From CAZWKQ01 sp964634005 (GTDB lineage Bacteria > Bacteroidota > Bacteroidia > Bacteroidales > JACABE01), in assembly GCA_964634005.1 (NCBI GenBank), contig CAZWKQ010000007.1, positions 1 to 64,000 on the forward strand: DNA of 64,000 nucleotides. Reading direction: 5' to 3'. The number at the start of each line of letters is the position of its first letter. Within the stretch, counting starts at the first letter, position 1. The notes beneath the pieces were generated by a model, which saw only the letters and a list, made by a program, of their open reading frames with translations, was not told the DNA's origin and made no database searches. Shown here one piece after another: positions 53,652-62,371 of the stretch. Position numbers and translations under genes: made by a program.

Positions 53652-54692
53652 TTGAGATATATAATTTTTAGTTTAACAACATTTTTGCTTTTTTCACAAT
53701 TTGCTTATACACAAACGGGTGGAAGGAGTACTTATCAGTTTTTAAACTTGCCATATTCATCAAGAATTGCCGCTTTAGGAGGAAATTTTTCGAGTATTAA
53801 AGATAATGACTTAAGTCTTGCTATTTCTAATCCTTCATTAATAACAAAGGATATAAGCAATAATTTGTCGTTAAGTTATATTAATTATTTTTCGGATATA
53901 AGTTACGGGCAGGTTGCTTATGCTCATTCATTCAATAAAATAGGAACTTTTACAGGTAGCCTGCAATTTATTGATTATGGCACTTTTACTTATGCCGATG
54001 AAACCGGTCAAACATACGGAGAATTCAAGGCAGGAGAATATGCCTTTAACATTGGCTGGGGTAGAAATTTGGACTCAAATTTTTCTATTGGAGCCAACTT
54101 TAAGTTAATTAATTCTTCGCTCGAAAATTACAATTCTTTTGGTTTTGGGGTTGATGTTGCTTCAATTTATTATAATCCTGAGAGCAAATTTTCGACTTCT
54201 CTTATTTTCAGAAATATTGGACGTCAGCTAAGTTATTATACTTCATCAAATTCCGAAAAACTTCCTTTTGAAATTATTTTGGCATTTTCGAAACAATTAC
54301 AACATGCACCTTTTAGGTTTTCAATATTATTCAATCATTTGGAAAAATGGGATTTGAGTTATGAAGATCCTTTAAATCCCACTTCGAAAACTGACCCTTT
54401 AACAGGTGAAAAAACAACTAAAAGTGAGTTTTCGAAATTTTCTGACAACTTATTGCGACATACCGTTTTTGGAGTAGAATTCGTTCCTTCTAAGAGTTTC
54501 AATTTACGTTTAGGTTATAATTATCAAAGAAGGCAAGAAATGAAAATTGAATCATCTCTTTCAACCGTTGGATTTTCGTGGGGGTTCGGAATAAGAGTTT
54601 CTAAATTCTATCTGAGTTATGCCAGAGTTATTCAACATCTTGCAGGTTCTTCAAATTTTTTTACTATTTCAACTGATTTAAACAGTTTTTAA
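53652..54692 (+). CDS. porQ: Type IX secretion system protein PorQ
   Basis: A 346-residue outer-membrane beta-barrel protein. The start is the TTG at 53652, since no ATG precedes the signal peptide (residues about 1-20, ending AYTQ). The diagnostic PorQ opening is GGRSTYQFLNLPYSSRIAALGG followed by NPSLIT. The rest consists of about 14 amphipathic strands with periodic aromatic residues (SLQFIDYGTFTYADETGQT). PorQ forms part of the attachment complex with PorU, PorV and PorZ that anchors T9SS cargo to anionic LPS. Five cargo proteins with sorting domains are encoded in this window. The end overlaps the convergent aroA gene by 15 bases. Confidence 0.9.
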   Translation: MRYIIFSLTTFLLFSQFAYTQTGGRSTYQFLNLPYSSRIAALGGNFSSIKDNDLSLAISNPSLITKDISNNLSLSYINYFSDISYGQVAYAHSFNKIGTFTGSLQFIDYGTFTYADETGQTYGEFKAGEYAFNIGWGRNLDSNFSIGANFKLINSSLENYNSFGFGVDVASIYYNPESKFSTSLIFRNIGRQLSYYTSSNSEKLPFEIILAFSKQLQHAPFRFSILFNHLEKWDLSYEDPLNPTSKTDPLTGEKTTKSEFSKFSDNLLRHTVFGVEFVPSKSFNLRLGYNYQRRQEMKIESSLSTVGFSWGFGIRVSKFYLSYARVIQHLAGSSNFFTISTDLNSF

Positions 54693-55925
54693 TTTTAAAC
54701 CAATATTTTTTAAATTCTCCCAGTATTGCGGATATGATTTATCAACAACTTTGTAATCAGCAATTCTTATTTTCCCTGATTTTAATGCCAAAGGAGCAAC
54801 AGATAATGCAATTCGATGGTCGTTATGTGACTCAAAAATAATATTTTCGAAATTAATTAATTTTGAGCTGATAATACTAATTGTGTCTTTTTCTTTGAAA
54901 CAATTTACTCCGATTTTTTTTATTTCTGAAATAATACTGTCAAATCTATCTGATTCCTTGTATGATAAATGACCAATACCTGTTAATTCGGCCGAAATTC
55001 CGAGGCTTGCACAGGTAAATGCAATAGATGGGACTAAATCAGGGAAATCTTTACAATTTAAAGATATATGATTATTTATATTTCCTTTTTTTGTTAGTAT
55101 AACACTTTCATTTTTGAATTCAGATTTAACTCCGAAATTTTCAAAAATTTTACTTACTATTTCATCTCCTTGTAATTTTGATTTTCTTAATCCTTTTAAT
55201 GTAATATTACAATTGCTTGAAAGTGCAGCAATTTCGTACCAATAACTTGCCGAACTCCAATCTGCTTCAATTTCAATATCTTTAGCCGTGTAATTTTGTC
55301 GTTTGATATAAATAAAGTCTTTTCCTTTTTGAATATTAATACCAAAATATTCCATTATTTTCATTGTCATTTCGATATAAGGAAAAGAAACAATATCATT
55401 TGAAATATTTATTCTAAGACCATTATCTAAAGTAGGGGCAATAAGCAAAAGAGCTGAAAAAAATTGGCTGCTGATATTTGTATTTAAAGATATGTCTCCA
55501 CCGTGAATAGTTTTCCCTCTAATCAATAATGGCGGATAATCTTTTTTATTTAAATACTCAATATCTGCCCCTAAAGAAATTAAAGCTTCTACAAGATCCT
55601 TTATCGGACGTTCTTTCATTCTTTCGGTTCCCGTAATAATCCATAAACCCTTAGTTATTGAAAGTAATGCTGTAAGGAATCTCATATTAGTTCCTGCATC
55701 TCTTACATCTAAAGTTTGTGGAATCTCATTGTTTGCTTGTTGGGAGATTAATTCAATTATACTTTTTAGATTAATACTATCTGTAGAATCAGACGGGTTA
55801 ATTATATTAAAGCAATCATTTGTAATACTTTTAATAATATAAACTCTGTTTGTAATGCTTTTTGAAGAAGGTAAATCAACTTCTCCTTCAATTATTTTAT
55901 TTCTATTAATTTCAATTTCTATCAA
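54678..55925 (-). CDS. aroA: 3-phosphoshikimate 1-carboxyvinyltransferase (EPSP synthase)
   Basis: A 415-residue shikimate-pathway enzyme. Motifs: VDLPSSKSITNRVYIIKS near the N-terminus (phosphate-binding Lys/Ser), RDAGTNMRFLTALL (about 75), ERPIKDLVEALISLGAD, and near the C-terminus YKESDRFDSI and ESHNDHRIALSVAPLA, with the catalytic Glu/Asp residues. It joins shikimate-3-phosphate and phosphoenolpyruvate. Slightly shorter than E. coli AroA (427). It overlaps the 3' end of aroB by 14 bases, showing a translationally coupled aroB-aroA pair. Confidence 0.96.
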   Translation of the reverse strand: MIEIEINRNKIIEGEVDLPSSKSITNRVYIIKSITNDCFNIINPSDSTDSINLKSIIELISQQANNEIPQTLDVRDAGTNMRFLTALLSITKGLWIITGTERMKERPIKDLVEALISLGADIEYLNKKDYPPLLIRGKTIHGGDISLNTNISSQFFSALLLIAPTLDNGLRINISNDIVSFPYIEMTMKIMEYFGINIQKGKDFIYIKRQNYTAKDIEIEADWSSASYWYEIAALSSNCNITLKGLRKSKLQGDEIVSKIFENFGVKSEFKNESVILTKKGNINNHISLNCKDFPDLVPSIAFTCASLGISAELTGIGHLSYKESDRFDSIISEIKKIGVNCFKEKDTISIISSKLINFENIIFESHNDHRIALSVAPLALKSGKIRIADYKVVDKSYPQYWENLKNIGLKLKTV

Positions 55926-57006
55926 CTTGATTCAAATTAATATAATAAATTAAACATTCTTCTATTAACATTACGCTAACATTATTGTCAATTACCGACT
56001 TGCCAATGTCTGATAATAATGTAAAGTTAAAATTACCGTTTTTGTTTTTTTTATCCTGAAGGATTATATCTAATAATTTTGGAATTGCTTCGGTTTTTAA
56101 CTCATAATAAGGATATAATGATAAAATGAATTTTGTGATATCGTCAGCTAAAATTTTTTGGAACCCATTAAAAACCACAGAAAGATAAAGTTCGCAAATT
56201 ATACCCATAGCAACGGCTTCGCCATGGGTAAGTGGGTGAGCGTCATTATTTAGTGAATAACTTTCAAAAGCATGTCCTATAGTATGTCCAAAGTTCAAGA
56301 TTTTTCTGATATTTTTTTCCTTGGGGTCAGTTATTACAATATTATGTTTAACTAAAACTGCACGTTTAATTATTTCATAATCAATATTATTGTCTTTGGG
56401 GTTATTATTTTTAAGCAGCTCCCAAAGTATAGGATCAATTATAAGTGAATGTTTAATAACTTCGGCATAACCACTTAAAAACTCTCTATATGGCAGTGTT
56501 TTAAGGAATTTAATATCAATAAGTATGAAATTTGGATTTTTGAAAACGCCGATTTGATTTTTGAAGCCAAGAAAATTAATTCCGGTTTTTCCTCCAATAG
56601 CTGCATCAACCATCGAAAGTAATGTTGTTGGAATGTTAATAAAATCAATTCCTCTTTTATAAGTACTTGCCGCAAAACCACCCAAATCGCATATCATTCC
56701 TCCCCCTAAATTAATTACCAACGAATTTCTGTCCAATTTAAAATCAGAGAAGTTTTTCCATATACCAATAACATTATCAATGCTTTTCGATTGTTCTCCG
56801 CTTTTTATTTCAATAACTTCTGCAACTTTTAATAAAGGAATTTGTTTGATTCTGGGATAGCAATATTTTATTGTGTTGGAATCGACAATAATAACGATTT
56901 TTGAATAAAATTTTAATTTTGTATTAAATTCAATAAAATCGAAATTGTCAAAATCAACAAATTTTAACTTAATAAAATTGTCTTCTGAATCTGTTATTTT
57001 ACCCAT
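55912..57006 (-). CDS. aroB: 3-dehydroquinate synthase
   Basis: A 364-residue NAD- and metal-dependent enzyme of the shikimate pathway, converting DAHP to 3-dehydroquinate. Signature stretches are VINLGGGMICDLGGFAASTY, then RGIDFINIPTTLLSMVDAAI, then GGKTGIN, with NAD-binding GEQSKSIDN upstream. Metal ligands lie in SGYAEVIKHSLI (Glu), FGHTIGHAFES (His) and HGEAVAMG (His). The ATG at 57004-57006 lies only 7 bases after a TAATTTTG element, so the mRNA may be nearly leaderless. It is the first gene of aroB-aroA. Confidence 0.96.
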   Translation of the reverse strand: MGKITDSEDNFIKLKFVDFDNFDFIEFNTKLKFYSKIVIIVDSNTIKYCYPRIKQIPLLKVAEVIEIKSGEQSKSIDNVIGIWKNFSDFKLDRNSLVINLGGGMICDLGGFAASTYKRGIDFINIPTTLLSMVDAAIGGKTGINFLGFKNQIGVFKNPNFILIDIKFLKTLPYREFLSGYAEVIKHSLIIDPILWELLKNNNPKDNNIDYEIIKRAVLVKHNIVITDPKEKNIRKILNFGHTIGHAFESYSLNNDAHPLTHGEAVAMGIICELYLSVVFNGFQKILADDITKFILSLYPYYELKTEAIPKLLDIILQDKKNKNGNFNFTLLSDIGKSVIDNNVSVMLIEECLIYYINLNQVDRN

Positions 57007-57013
57007 GTTGCAG

Positions 57014-57021
57014 CAAAATTA
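57014..57021 (-). promoter_or_regulatory. -7 element immediately upstream of aroB
   Basis: On the minus strand TAATTTTG at 57021-57014 matches TAnnTTTG exactly. No -33 TTTG is found at the usual distance. The ATG follows 7 bases after, predicting a transcript that begins at or beside the start codon. Confidence 0.5.
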
Positions 57022-57081
57022 ACAATATTTTAAGTAAATAAAAAATATTAACAATTTATTTTGTAATCAAATCATAAAGAA

Positions 57082-58245
57082 ATGAATATTAGCTTCGAAA
57101 ACACAAAAATTGCTTTTTCTGATAAGTCAAAAAAAGAACTGATTAAAGCTTTTTGGCTTTTTAAAACAGTTGAAAGTCCTTTAGTAGTCAGAATAGGTGA
57201 GAAACTATTAAAGTTTGCCTTATTTGTTAAGTTTCCGGTTAAATGGATTATAAAACCAACTATTTTCTCACATTTTTGCGGTGGCGAAACTATGGAAGAA
57301 TGCAAGCAAACAATAACAAGACTAAGTAAATCGAATATTAAAACAATTCTTGACTATTCTGCCGAAGGTATAAAAAACGAAAGTAGTTTTGATAATGTAA
57401 AACGACAAATTATTGAAATAATTGAACTTGCAAAAAATGAAATAAACATTCCGTTTGCAGTTTTCAAAGTAACAGGCATAGCCCGATTCGATTTATTAGA
57501 AAAAGTAAGCAATAAAAGCAAATTAAATACTTCAGAATTTGAAGAATTTGAGAGAGTTAAAAATCGAATTGACGAAATTTGCGCCAAAGGCTTCGAAAAT
57601 GATATTCCGATACTTATTGATGCCGAGGAAAGTTGGATACAAGATGCCATAGATGAAATAGTCGATGAAATGATGATTAAATACAACAGGAATAAGGCAA
57701 TTGTTTACAATACAATTCAATTATACCGAACCGACAGATTGGATTTTCTGACAAAAAAAATCGAGTTTGCAAGAAAAAATAATTTTTATCTTGGTTTTAA
57801 ATTAGTTAGAGGAGCTTATATGGAAAAAGAAAGAGAGAGGGCGTTAAAGTATAATTACGTTTCTCCAATTCATGTTGATAAAAAAGCTACCGACGAAGCT
57901 TTTAACAAAGCTTTAATTTTATGTATCGATAATATTGATGTTGTTTCGATATGTAATGGCTCACATAATGAATACAGTAATTTATTAATGGTAAAATTGA
58001 TAAACGAAAGAAAACTTGAACCGGGAGATAAAAGATTATTTTTTGCTCAATTGTTGGGAATGAGCGACCATATTAGTTATAACCTAGCAAATGCAGGCTA
58101 TAATGTGGCAAAATATGTTCCTTTTGGCCCTGTGAAAACTGTTATCCCTTATTTAATAAGGCGGGCAAAAGAAAATACTTCTATTGCTGGACAATCCGGC
58201 AGGGAATTACTGCTTATTAAAAAAGAACTAAAGATGAGAAAATAG
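57082..58245 (+). CDS. Proline dehydrogenase
   Basis: A 387-residue FAD-dependent TIM-barrel enzyme (PRODH family) that oxidises proline to pyrroline-5-carboxylate. Conserved pieces are FKVTGIARFDLLEKVS, ILIDAEESWIQDAID, NTIQLYRTDRL, LGFKLVRGAYMEKERERALK and, at the C-terminal end, LLGMSDHISYNLANAGYNVAKYVPFG followed by PYLIRRAKENTS; all quoted pieces are short parts of the barrel. The R-R-x-x-E substrate motif is RRAKEN. The partner dehydrogenase is not encoded here. It is divergent from aroB with a 75-bp gap. Length fits the single-domain bacterial form and not PutA. Confidence 0.93.
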   Translation: MNISFENTKIAFSDKSKKELIKAFWLFKTVESPLVVRIGEKLLKFALFVKFPVKWIIKPTIFSHFCGGETMEECKQTITRLSKSNIKTILDYSAEGIKNESSFDNVKRQIIEIIELAKNEINIPFAVFKVTGIARFDLLEKVSNKSKLNTSEFEEFERVKNRIDEICAKGFENDIPILIDAEESWIQDAIDEIVDEMMIKYNRNKAIVYNTIQLYRTDRLDFLTKKIEFARKNNFYLGFKLVRGAYMEKERERALKYNYVSPIHVDKKATDEAFNKALILCIDNIDVVSICNGSHNEYSNLLMVKLINERKLEPGDKRLFFAQLLGMSDHISYNLANAGYNVAKYVPFGPVKTVIPYLIRRAKENTSIAGQSGRELLLIKKELKMRK

Positions 58246-58298
58246 TATTTTTTTCACGAATTAAGTTTTTTATAACAATTTTTTATATTTTTCTTTCG

Positions 58299-58306
58299 TA
58301 TTTTTG
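58299..58306 (+). promoter_or_regulatory. -7 element before the C10 peptidase cluster
   Basis: TATTTTTG at 58299-58306 fits TAnnTTTG 34 bases before the ATG at 58341. No clear -33 TTTG is present. It would serve the first lipoprotein and possibly the whole cluster, as gaps downstream are 15 to 29 bases. Confidence 0.5.
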
Positions 58307-58340
58307 TAAATTAAATGAATTATATAAACAAGTGAAAATA

Positions 58341-58862
58341 ATGAGAAAAAACATTACTATTTTTATGTTAGCAATTGTAGTAGTTTTTGGTTCAATTTCT
58401 TGTAAATGCAAAAAAAACACTACAGTAGCTCAGCAAAACACTTACGAAGGTCAGCAAGTTAAGGCTTTAGCACCGGTTATTATTTACAAGACTAAAGCAA
58501 ATTATGACAAAAATGTTCCGGTTATTTTATCCGATGATAAGAAAGATATAGTTTCTTATCCCGATATTACCGATGTTTATTATGCTGGTAAATTAGCTTA
58601 TCCTACACAGTTGGCTGATGGTTACTTGCTCGATAACAGGGGTATTGGGAAGAATGTAGCTTTTTTAAAGTTTACTTATGAAGAATACAGTAAACTATCC
58701 TCGACTCCTACTAAAGAAGAACTTTTAGGATATATAATTGACAAAAATCCTCTTTTAGAGTTGTATAAATGCGACAAACTTCCAAAAAACAATATAGACC
58801 AGTTGAATGAAGCTATTTCAAAAGGTCTTGCAAACTATTGTTCAAATATTATAAATAATTAA
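58341..58862 (+). CDS. Conserved lipoprotein of unknown function, first gene of the C10 cluster
   Basis: A 173-residue lipoprotein starting at the ATG at 58341 (MRKNITIFML); an in-frame GTG three codons upstream is less likely. The lipobox ends SISC, followed by KCKKN. The mature part begins APVIIYKTKANYDKNVPVIL and contains YYAGKLAYPTQLADGYLLDN, then AFLKFTYEEYSKL. I have seen similar sequences in Bacteroidales but know no function. It is first in a run of four same-strand genes with short gaps (29 bp to the first C10 peptidase), so it could be an accessory or inhibitor for the peptidases. That role is an inference from position only. Confidence 0.7.
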   Translation: MRKNITIFMLAIVVVFGSISCKCKKNTTVAQQNTYEGQQVKALAPVIIYKTKANYDKNVPVILSDDKKDIVSYPDITDVYYAGKLAYPTQLADGYLLDNRGIGKNVAFLKFTYEEYSKLSSTPTKEELLGYIIDKNPLLELYKCDKLPKNNIDQLNEAISKGLANYCSNIINN

Positions 58863-58891
58863 TTTAAGCAATCATTAAAAATAATAAATAT

Positions 58892-60298
58892 ATGAATAAA
58901 AGGGTTTTACAAATATTTTTAATTCTGTTTACAAGCTTGTTTATAAATGCAAATGCAAAAGTTGTTCCTATAGAACAAGCCCGAAAAGTAGCAAAAAACA
59001 TTTATTACGAGAGAGTTAATCTTGTAAAGGAAATGCCTATTCAAAGTATAAATTTTACTCATGAATTTATAATTACTGAAAACGAGCTTCCTGTTTATTA
59101 CGTTTTCAATGTTAATAATAATGAGGGATTTGTTATTATTTCTGCCGAAAGTAATGCTTTCCCTATAATAGCATACTCTTATGAAAGCTATTATAATCCC
59201 GACAAATTAAATCCGGGTTTTGAAGCAGAAATGAAAAATTATCAGGCTCAAATTTCTTATATCAGAGAAAAAAATCTTCAGGCCGATGATAATATTTCTT
59301 CGACATGGGAAAAGTATTTATCATCTTCGTTTACAAAATCTACTTCAAGTATAACTACTGTTGGTCCATTGGTTAAAACAAAATGGGATCAAGGATGTTA
59401 TTATAACACATTATGTCCTGTCGGTGACGGCGGTTATGGTTATTGTAATCATGTTCCTACCGGATGTGTTGCAACCGCAATGGCTCAGCTTATGAAATAT
59501 TGGTCATTTCCTTCAACCGGAAAGGGTCAAAATCAATATACTTCTATGGTTGCTCATAATGTAAATTTTGCAGCTCAAACTTATAATTGGGCAGCAATGC
59601 CTGCATCTCTTACTGCCGAAAATAATGAAGTTGCAAAAATTATGTATCACGCGGGTGTTTCTGTTAATATGAATTACTCACCGGGAGGTTCCTCTGCTTC
59701 AACTCAAGATGCTGCTTTCAAATTAGTTAATAATTGGAAGTATTCTTCAACTACTTCTTACCAGAGTAAGGGAACAAATAATGTTGATTGGCATTTTAAA
59801 GTTAGAGGCAGTTTAATTGATGGGAGACCACTTATTTACAGAGGTTCTGGAACTTATGGTCATGCTTTTATCTGTGATGGTTTTCAATATCCTGATTATT
59901 ACCATTTTAATTGGGGCTGGGGTGGAAGTTATGACGGATATTTCTATATTTCTTCATTAAACCCCGGTTCTTATAATTTTACTAATGATCAAGGCGCTAT
60001 TTTCAATTGTTATCCACCAACAACTGCTACGCCTACTTCAATTGAAGATACCGAATCTCAGGAATTTATCCAACTGTTTCCTAATCCAAACAACGGAAAT
60101 TTCAATATAACAATCGAAGGTATAAAATTGAACAATGCAAATATTATTGTTTCCGACATTACTTCGAAAGTAGTTACTGAAATACCTGTAAATTCTGAAA
60201 ATATTAATATTTCGTTACCAAACGTTGAAAAAGGTATCTATTTTATAAGAATAGAATCCGAGAACTTTACTTCTGTTAAAAAAATTATTGTTAAATAA
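58892..60298 (+). CDS. C10 family (streptopain-like) cysteine peptidase with T9SS sorting domain
   Basis: A 468-residue secreted peptidase precursor. Signal peptide residues 1-22, then a pro-domain of the C10 type (about 23-160; EFIITENELPVYYVFNVNNN). The mature enzyme has the catalytic Cys192 in VPTGCVATAMAQLMKYW and His324 in TYGHAFICDGFQ, with the Trp-rich YYHFNWGWGGSYDGYFYISS after it. The last 75 residues are a T9SS sorting domain (LFPNPNNGNFNITIEG and KGIYFIRIES). Related enzymes (SpeB, interpain, Bfp) degrade host or environmental proteins and are made as zymogens. A second paralogue lies 0.4 kb downstream, separated by a small lipoprotein. Confidence 0.93.
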   Translation: MNKRVLQIFLILFTSLFINANAKVVPIEQARKVAKNIYYERVNLVKEMPIQSINFTHEFIITENELPVYYVFNVNNNEGFVIISAESNAFPIIAYSYESYYNPDKLNPGFEAEMKNYQAQISYIREKNLQADDNISSTWEKYLSSSFTKSTSSITTVGPLVKTKWDQGCYYNTLCPVGDGGYGYCNHVPTGCVATAMAQLMKYWSFPSTGKGQNQYTSMVAHNVNFAAQTYNWAAMPASLTAENNEVAKIMYHAGVSVNMNYSPGGSSASTQDAAFKLVNNWKYSSTTSYQSKGTNNVDWHFKVRGSLIDGRPLIYRGSGTYGHAFICDGFQYPDYYHFNWGWGGSYDGYFYISSLNPGSYNFTNDQGAIFNCYPPTTATPTSIEDTESQEFIQLFPNPNNGNFNITIEGIKLNNANIIVSDITSKVVTEIPVNSENINISLPNVEKGIYFIRIESENFTSVKKIIVK

Positions 60299-60313
60299 TA
60301 AAATTATTTTAAA

Positions 60314-60718
60314 ATGAAAAGATTATTATTCACTATATTAATTTTAGGACTGGGGTTTATTTTTACACATTGTAAAAAAGATGACGATAAGCCAAGTAGT
60401 GCCAAAATTTCAATAACTATAAAAAAATGGTCAGGCGAAAGTCAAAATGTAGATTGTAACGGATTATCCGTTGAACTTCATTCAAAGTCAACTTTCGATG
60501 CTAAAGTACAATCTACTACATCATCGGGTTCAGCAACAAGTGCAACCGCTTCTTTTGCTTCTGTTCCTAACGGAAGATATTATTTAATGGCATGGAAAGA
60601 TAAAGACAATAGTAACAGTTACACTGTAGGTGATTATTTCGGATTTGTAGAAGTGCCTGTAATTATTGAAGGTGTAGCCAAAAATTACACCATCGAAATG
60701 TATTTGCTTAGAAATTAA
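60314..60718 (+). CDS. Small lipoprotein between the two C10 peptidases
   Basis: A 134-residue lipoprotein; the hydrophobic residues 4-18 end at the lipobox FTHC, followed by KKDDDK. The mature part (about 100 residues) is beta-rich and Ser/Thr-rich, with a motif near the C-terminus, NGRYYLMAWKDKDNSNSYTV and then GDYFGFVEVPV, which resembles small Ig/prealbumin-like modules. It starts 15 bp after one C10 peptidase and ends 23 bp before the next, so it belongs to the same transcript. In Bacteroides fragilis, C10 peptidases have adjacent small inhibitor genes, which makes an inhibitor role possible, but no sequence similarity was established. Confidence 0.7.
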   Translation: MKRLLFTILILGLGFIFTHCKKDDDKPSSAKISITIKKWSGESQNVDCNGLSVELHSKSTFDAKVQSTTSSGSATSATASFASVPNGRYYLMAWKDKDNSNSYTVGDYFGFVEVPVIIEGVAKNYTIEMYLLRN

Positions 60719-60741
60719 TCAATTATAAATATTTGTTAAAA

Positions 60742-62208
60742 ATGAAAAAATATTTAATAACATTTGTTTTATTTTTTGCCGCATTAATGGCATATTCGGA
60801 GATTGTTCCTATTGAAACTGCAAGAATTGTAGCCCGAAATTTTTATTTCGAGAGAGCAAACTCAATAAAACCTATTTCTTTAGATGCAATAAAAATTACA
60901 CAGGAATTTTCTGTTTTCAATAATCAAGACCCTGTGTATTATATTTTCAATATCGGACTTGACAAAGGTTATGTAATTGTTGCAGCTGAAGATAGGGTTA
61001 TTCCTGTTCTTTCTTATTCTTTTGAAAGATTTTTCCTTAAAGAAAACTTTCCAAAAGCTTTCAATTGGATAATGGATTCTTATAAAGAAATAATAAATCT
61101 AACACGTGAAAAGAATTTGCCTGCTAATGAACAAGCAAGTTCTTTGTGGAGTTATTATACAAATTTTAATGCAAAAAGTACATCTAATATTTCTCAGATA
61201 CCTCCAATTTTAGGAAATATAACTTGGGATCAAGGCTGCTATTACAATGCAATGACTCCTGCAAACGGAGATGCTTCATTTTGCTATAGAAATCCTACCG
61301 GTTGTGTAGCTACAGCTATGGCAATGATAATGAAATACTATGCATGGCCTACTCAGGGACAAGGTTCTTATTCTTATGTTCATTCTACGGCTAATGGTTT
61401 TTCTAATAATTATGGTACATTGAGTGCAAACTTTGGAACTTCTACTTACAATTGGTCTTCAATGCCATTGAATGTTGTATCGGCAAATGCTGAAGTTGCA
61501 AAAATAATGTATCATTGCGGAGTAGCCGTTGAAATGGATTATGACCAAAACGGTTCGGGTGCTGTTGTTGGAGCCGCTGCTGGTTATCCTTACCCTACTG
61601 CACAAAAAGCTTTTGTAAATTATTTTAAATATCCTACTGCAGTTTATTTCAAAAAATCTGCATTCACCGATGAAAACTGGAAAACTAAAATAAAAACTAA
61701 TCTTGATGCCGGAAGACCAATACTTTACGCAGGTGATGACGGAAGTGCAGGACATGCATTTGTTTTAGACGGTTATCAAGGCACAAATAATGATTATTAT
61801 CACTTCAATTTCGGATGGAGCGGATGGGGAAACGGTTACTTCTATCTTACTAACATTAATCCCGGTGGCGGTGGAGTAGGAGGCGGTTCATACAATTTTA
61901 CCTTAAATCAGGAAGGAATATTTGAAATTGCAAAACCATCTACAAATATTGAAGAACTTTCATCTAATATAAATTTTAGTGTCACTCCAAATCCTTCTAA
62001 TGGAAATTTCTCGATTGAATTCGAATTAAAACCAAATGAATTAACAACTTGCACTATTTACAATATTGTAGGAGAAAAGGTTTATGAATCAGCTTTAACC
62101 GAAAATGTTTCTAATATCAATTTATCGGGAGTTACAAAAGGAATTTATTATATTACAATTAAAAGCGGAAAAAGTGTTAAAACACAAAAAATCAGTATTT
62201 TAAAGTAG
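60742..62208 (+). CDS. C10 family (streptopain-like) cysteine peptidase, second copy, with T9SS sorting domain
   Basis: A 488-residue precursor starting at the ATG at 60742 (MKKYLITFVLFF); a TTG three codons upstream is in frame but unneeded. Signal peptide residues about 1-19, then a C10 pro-domain. The catalytic Cys188 is in NPTGCVATAMAMIMKYY and His338 in SAGHAFVLDGYQG. The body is similar to the first copy but clearly diverged, with insertions such as the NGFSNNYGTLSANFGTSTYN region. A T9SS sorting domain (TPNPSNGNFSIEFEL and KGIYYITIKSGK) ends the protein. The cluster is closed by a strong terminator at 62226. Confidence 0.93.
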   Translation: MKKYLITFVLFFAALMAYSEIVPIETARIVARNFYFERANSIKPISLDAIKITQEFSVFNNQDPVYYIFNIGLDKGYVIVAAEDRVIPVLSYSFERFFLKENFPKAFNWIMDSYKEIINLTREKNLPANEQASSLWSYYTNFNAKSTSNISQIPPILGNITWDQGCYYNAMTPANGDASFCYRNPTGCVATAMAMIMKYYAWPTQGQGSYSYVHSTANGFSNNYGTLSANFGTSTYNWSSMPLNVVSANAEVAKIMYHCGVAVEMDYDQNGSGAVVGAAAGYPYPTAQKAFVNYFKYPTAVYFKKSAFTDENWKTKIKTNLDAGRPILYAGDDGSAGHAFVLDGYQGTNNDYYHFNFGWSGWGNGYFYLTNINPGGGGVGGGSYNFTLNQEGIFEIAKPSTNIEELSSNINFSVTPNPSNGNFSIEFELKPNELTTCTIYNIVGEKVYESALTENVSNINLSGVTKGIYYITIKSGKSVKTQKISILK

Positions 62209-62225
62209 TATTTTTTAACTCTATC

Positions 62226-62268
62226 AAAAGAGGCTGTCTAAAAAAAGTATGACAGCCTCTTTTTTTTT
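62226..62268 (+). terminator. Strong Rho-independent terminator of the C10 cluster
   Basis: AAAAGAGGCTGTC (62226-62238) pairs perfectly with GACAGCCTCTTTT (62251-62263) around a 12-base loop and is followed by a long T run. It separates the peptidase cluster from the TetR gene. Confidence 0.95.
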
Positions 62269-62288
62269 AATTTTTTTTCAATTAAAGT

Positions 62289-62317
62289 TTTGGAATTAAA
62301 AAAATAAATTAATTTTG
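62289..62317 (+). promoter_or_regulatory. Promoter of the TetR-TolC unit
   Basis: TTTG at 62289-62292 and TAATTTTG at 62310-62317 with a 17-base spacer. It lies just upstream of a TetR-type palindrome and 55 bases before the ATG. Confidence 0.72.
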
Positions 62318-62327
62318 CAAGCTTTTT

Positions 62328-62351
62328 AAATGAATGAATATTTATTCATTT
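62328..62351. promoter_or_regulatory. Likely TetR operator
   Basis: AAATGAATGAAT (62328-62339) and ATTTATTCATTT (62340-62351) form a 24-base palindrome with one mismatch, starting 10 bases after the -7 element and covering the transcription start area. Position and symmetry fit an autoregulatory TetR operator. Confidence 0.72.
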
Positions 62352-62371
62352 AAACAAAAAAATTAATAAAT

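Noticed and set aside
57354..57686. 110-codon minus-strand frame rich in Ile and Ser
   Set aside because: Entirely inside proline dehydrogenase; composition is that of reverse-complemented AT-rich coding sequence.
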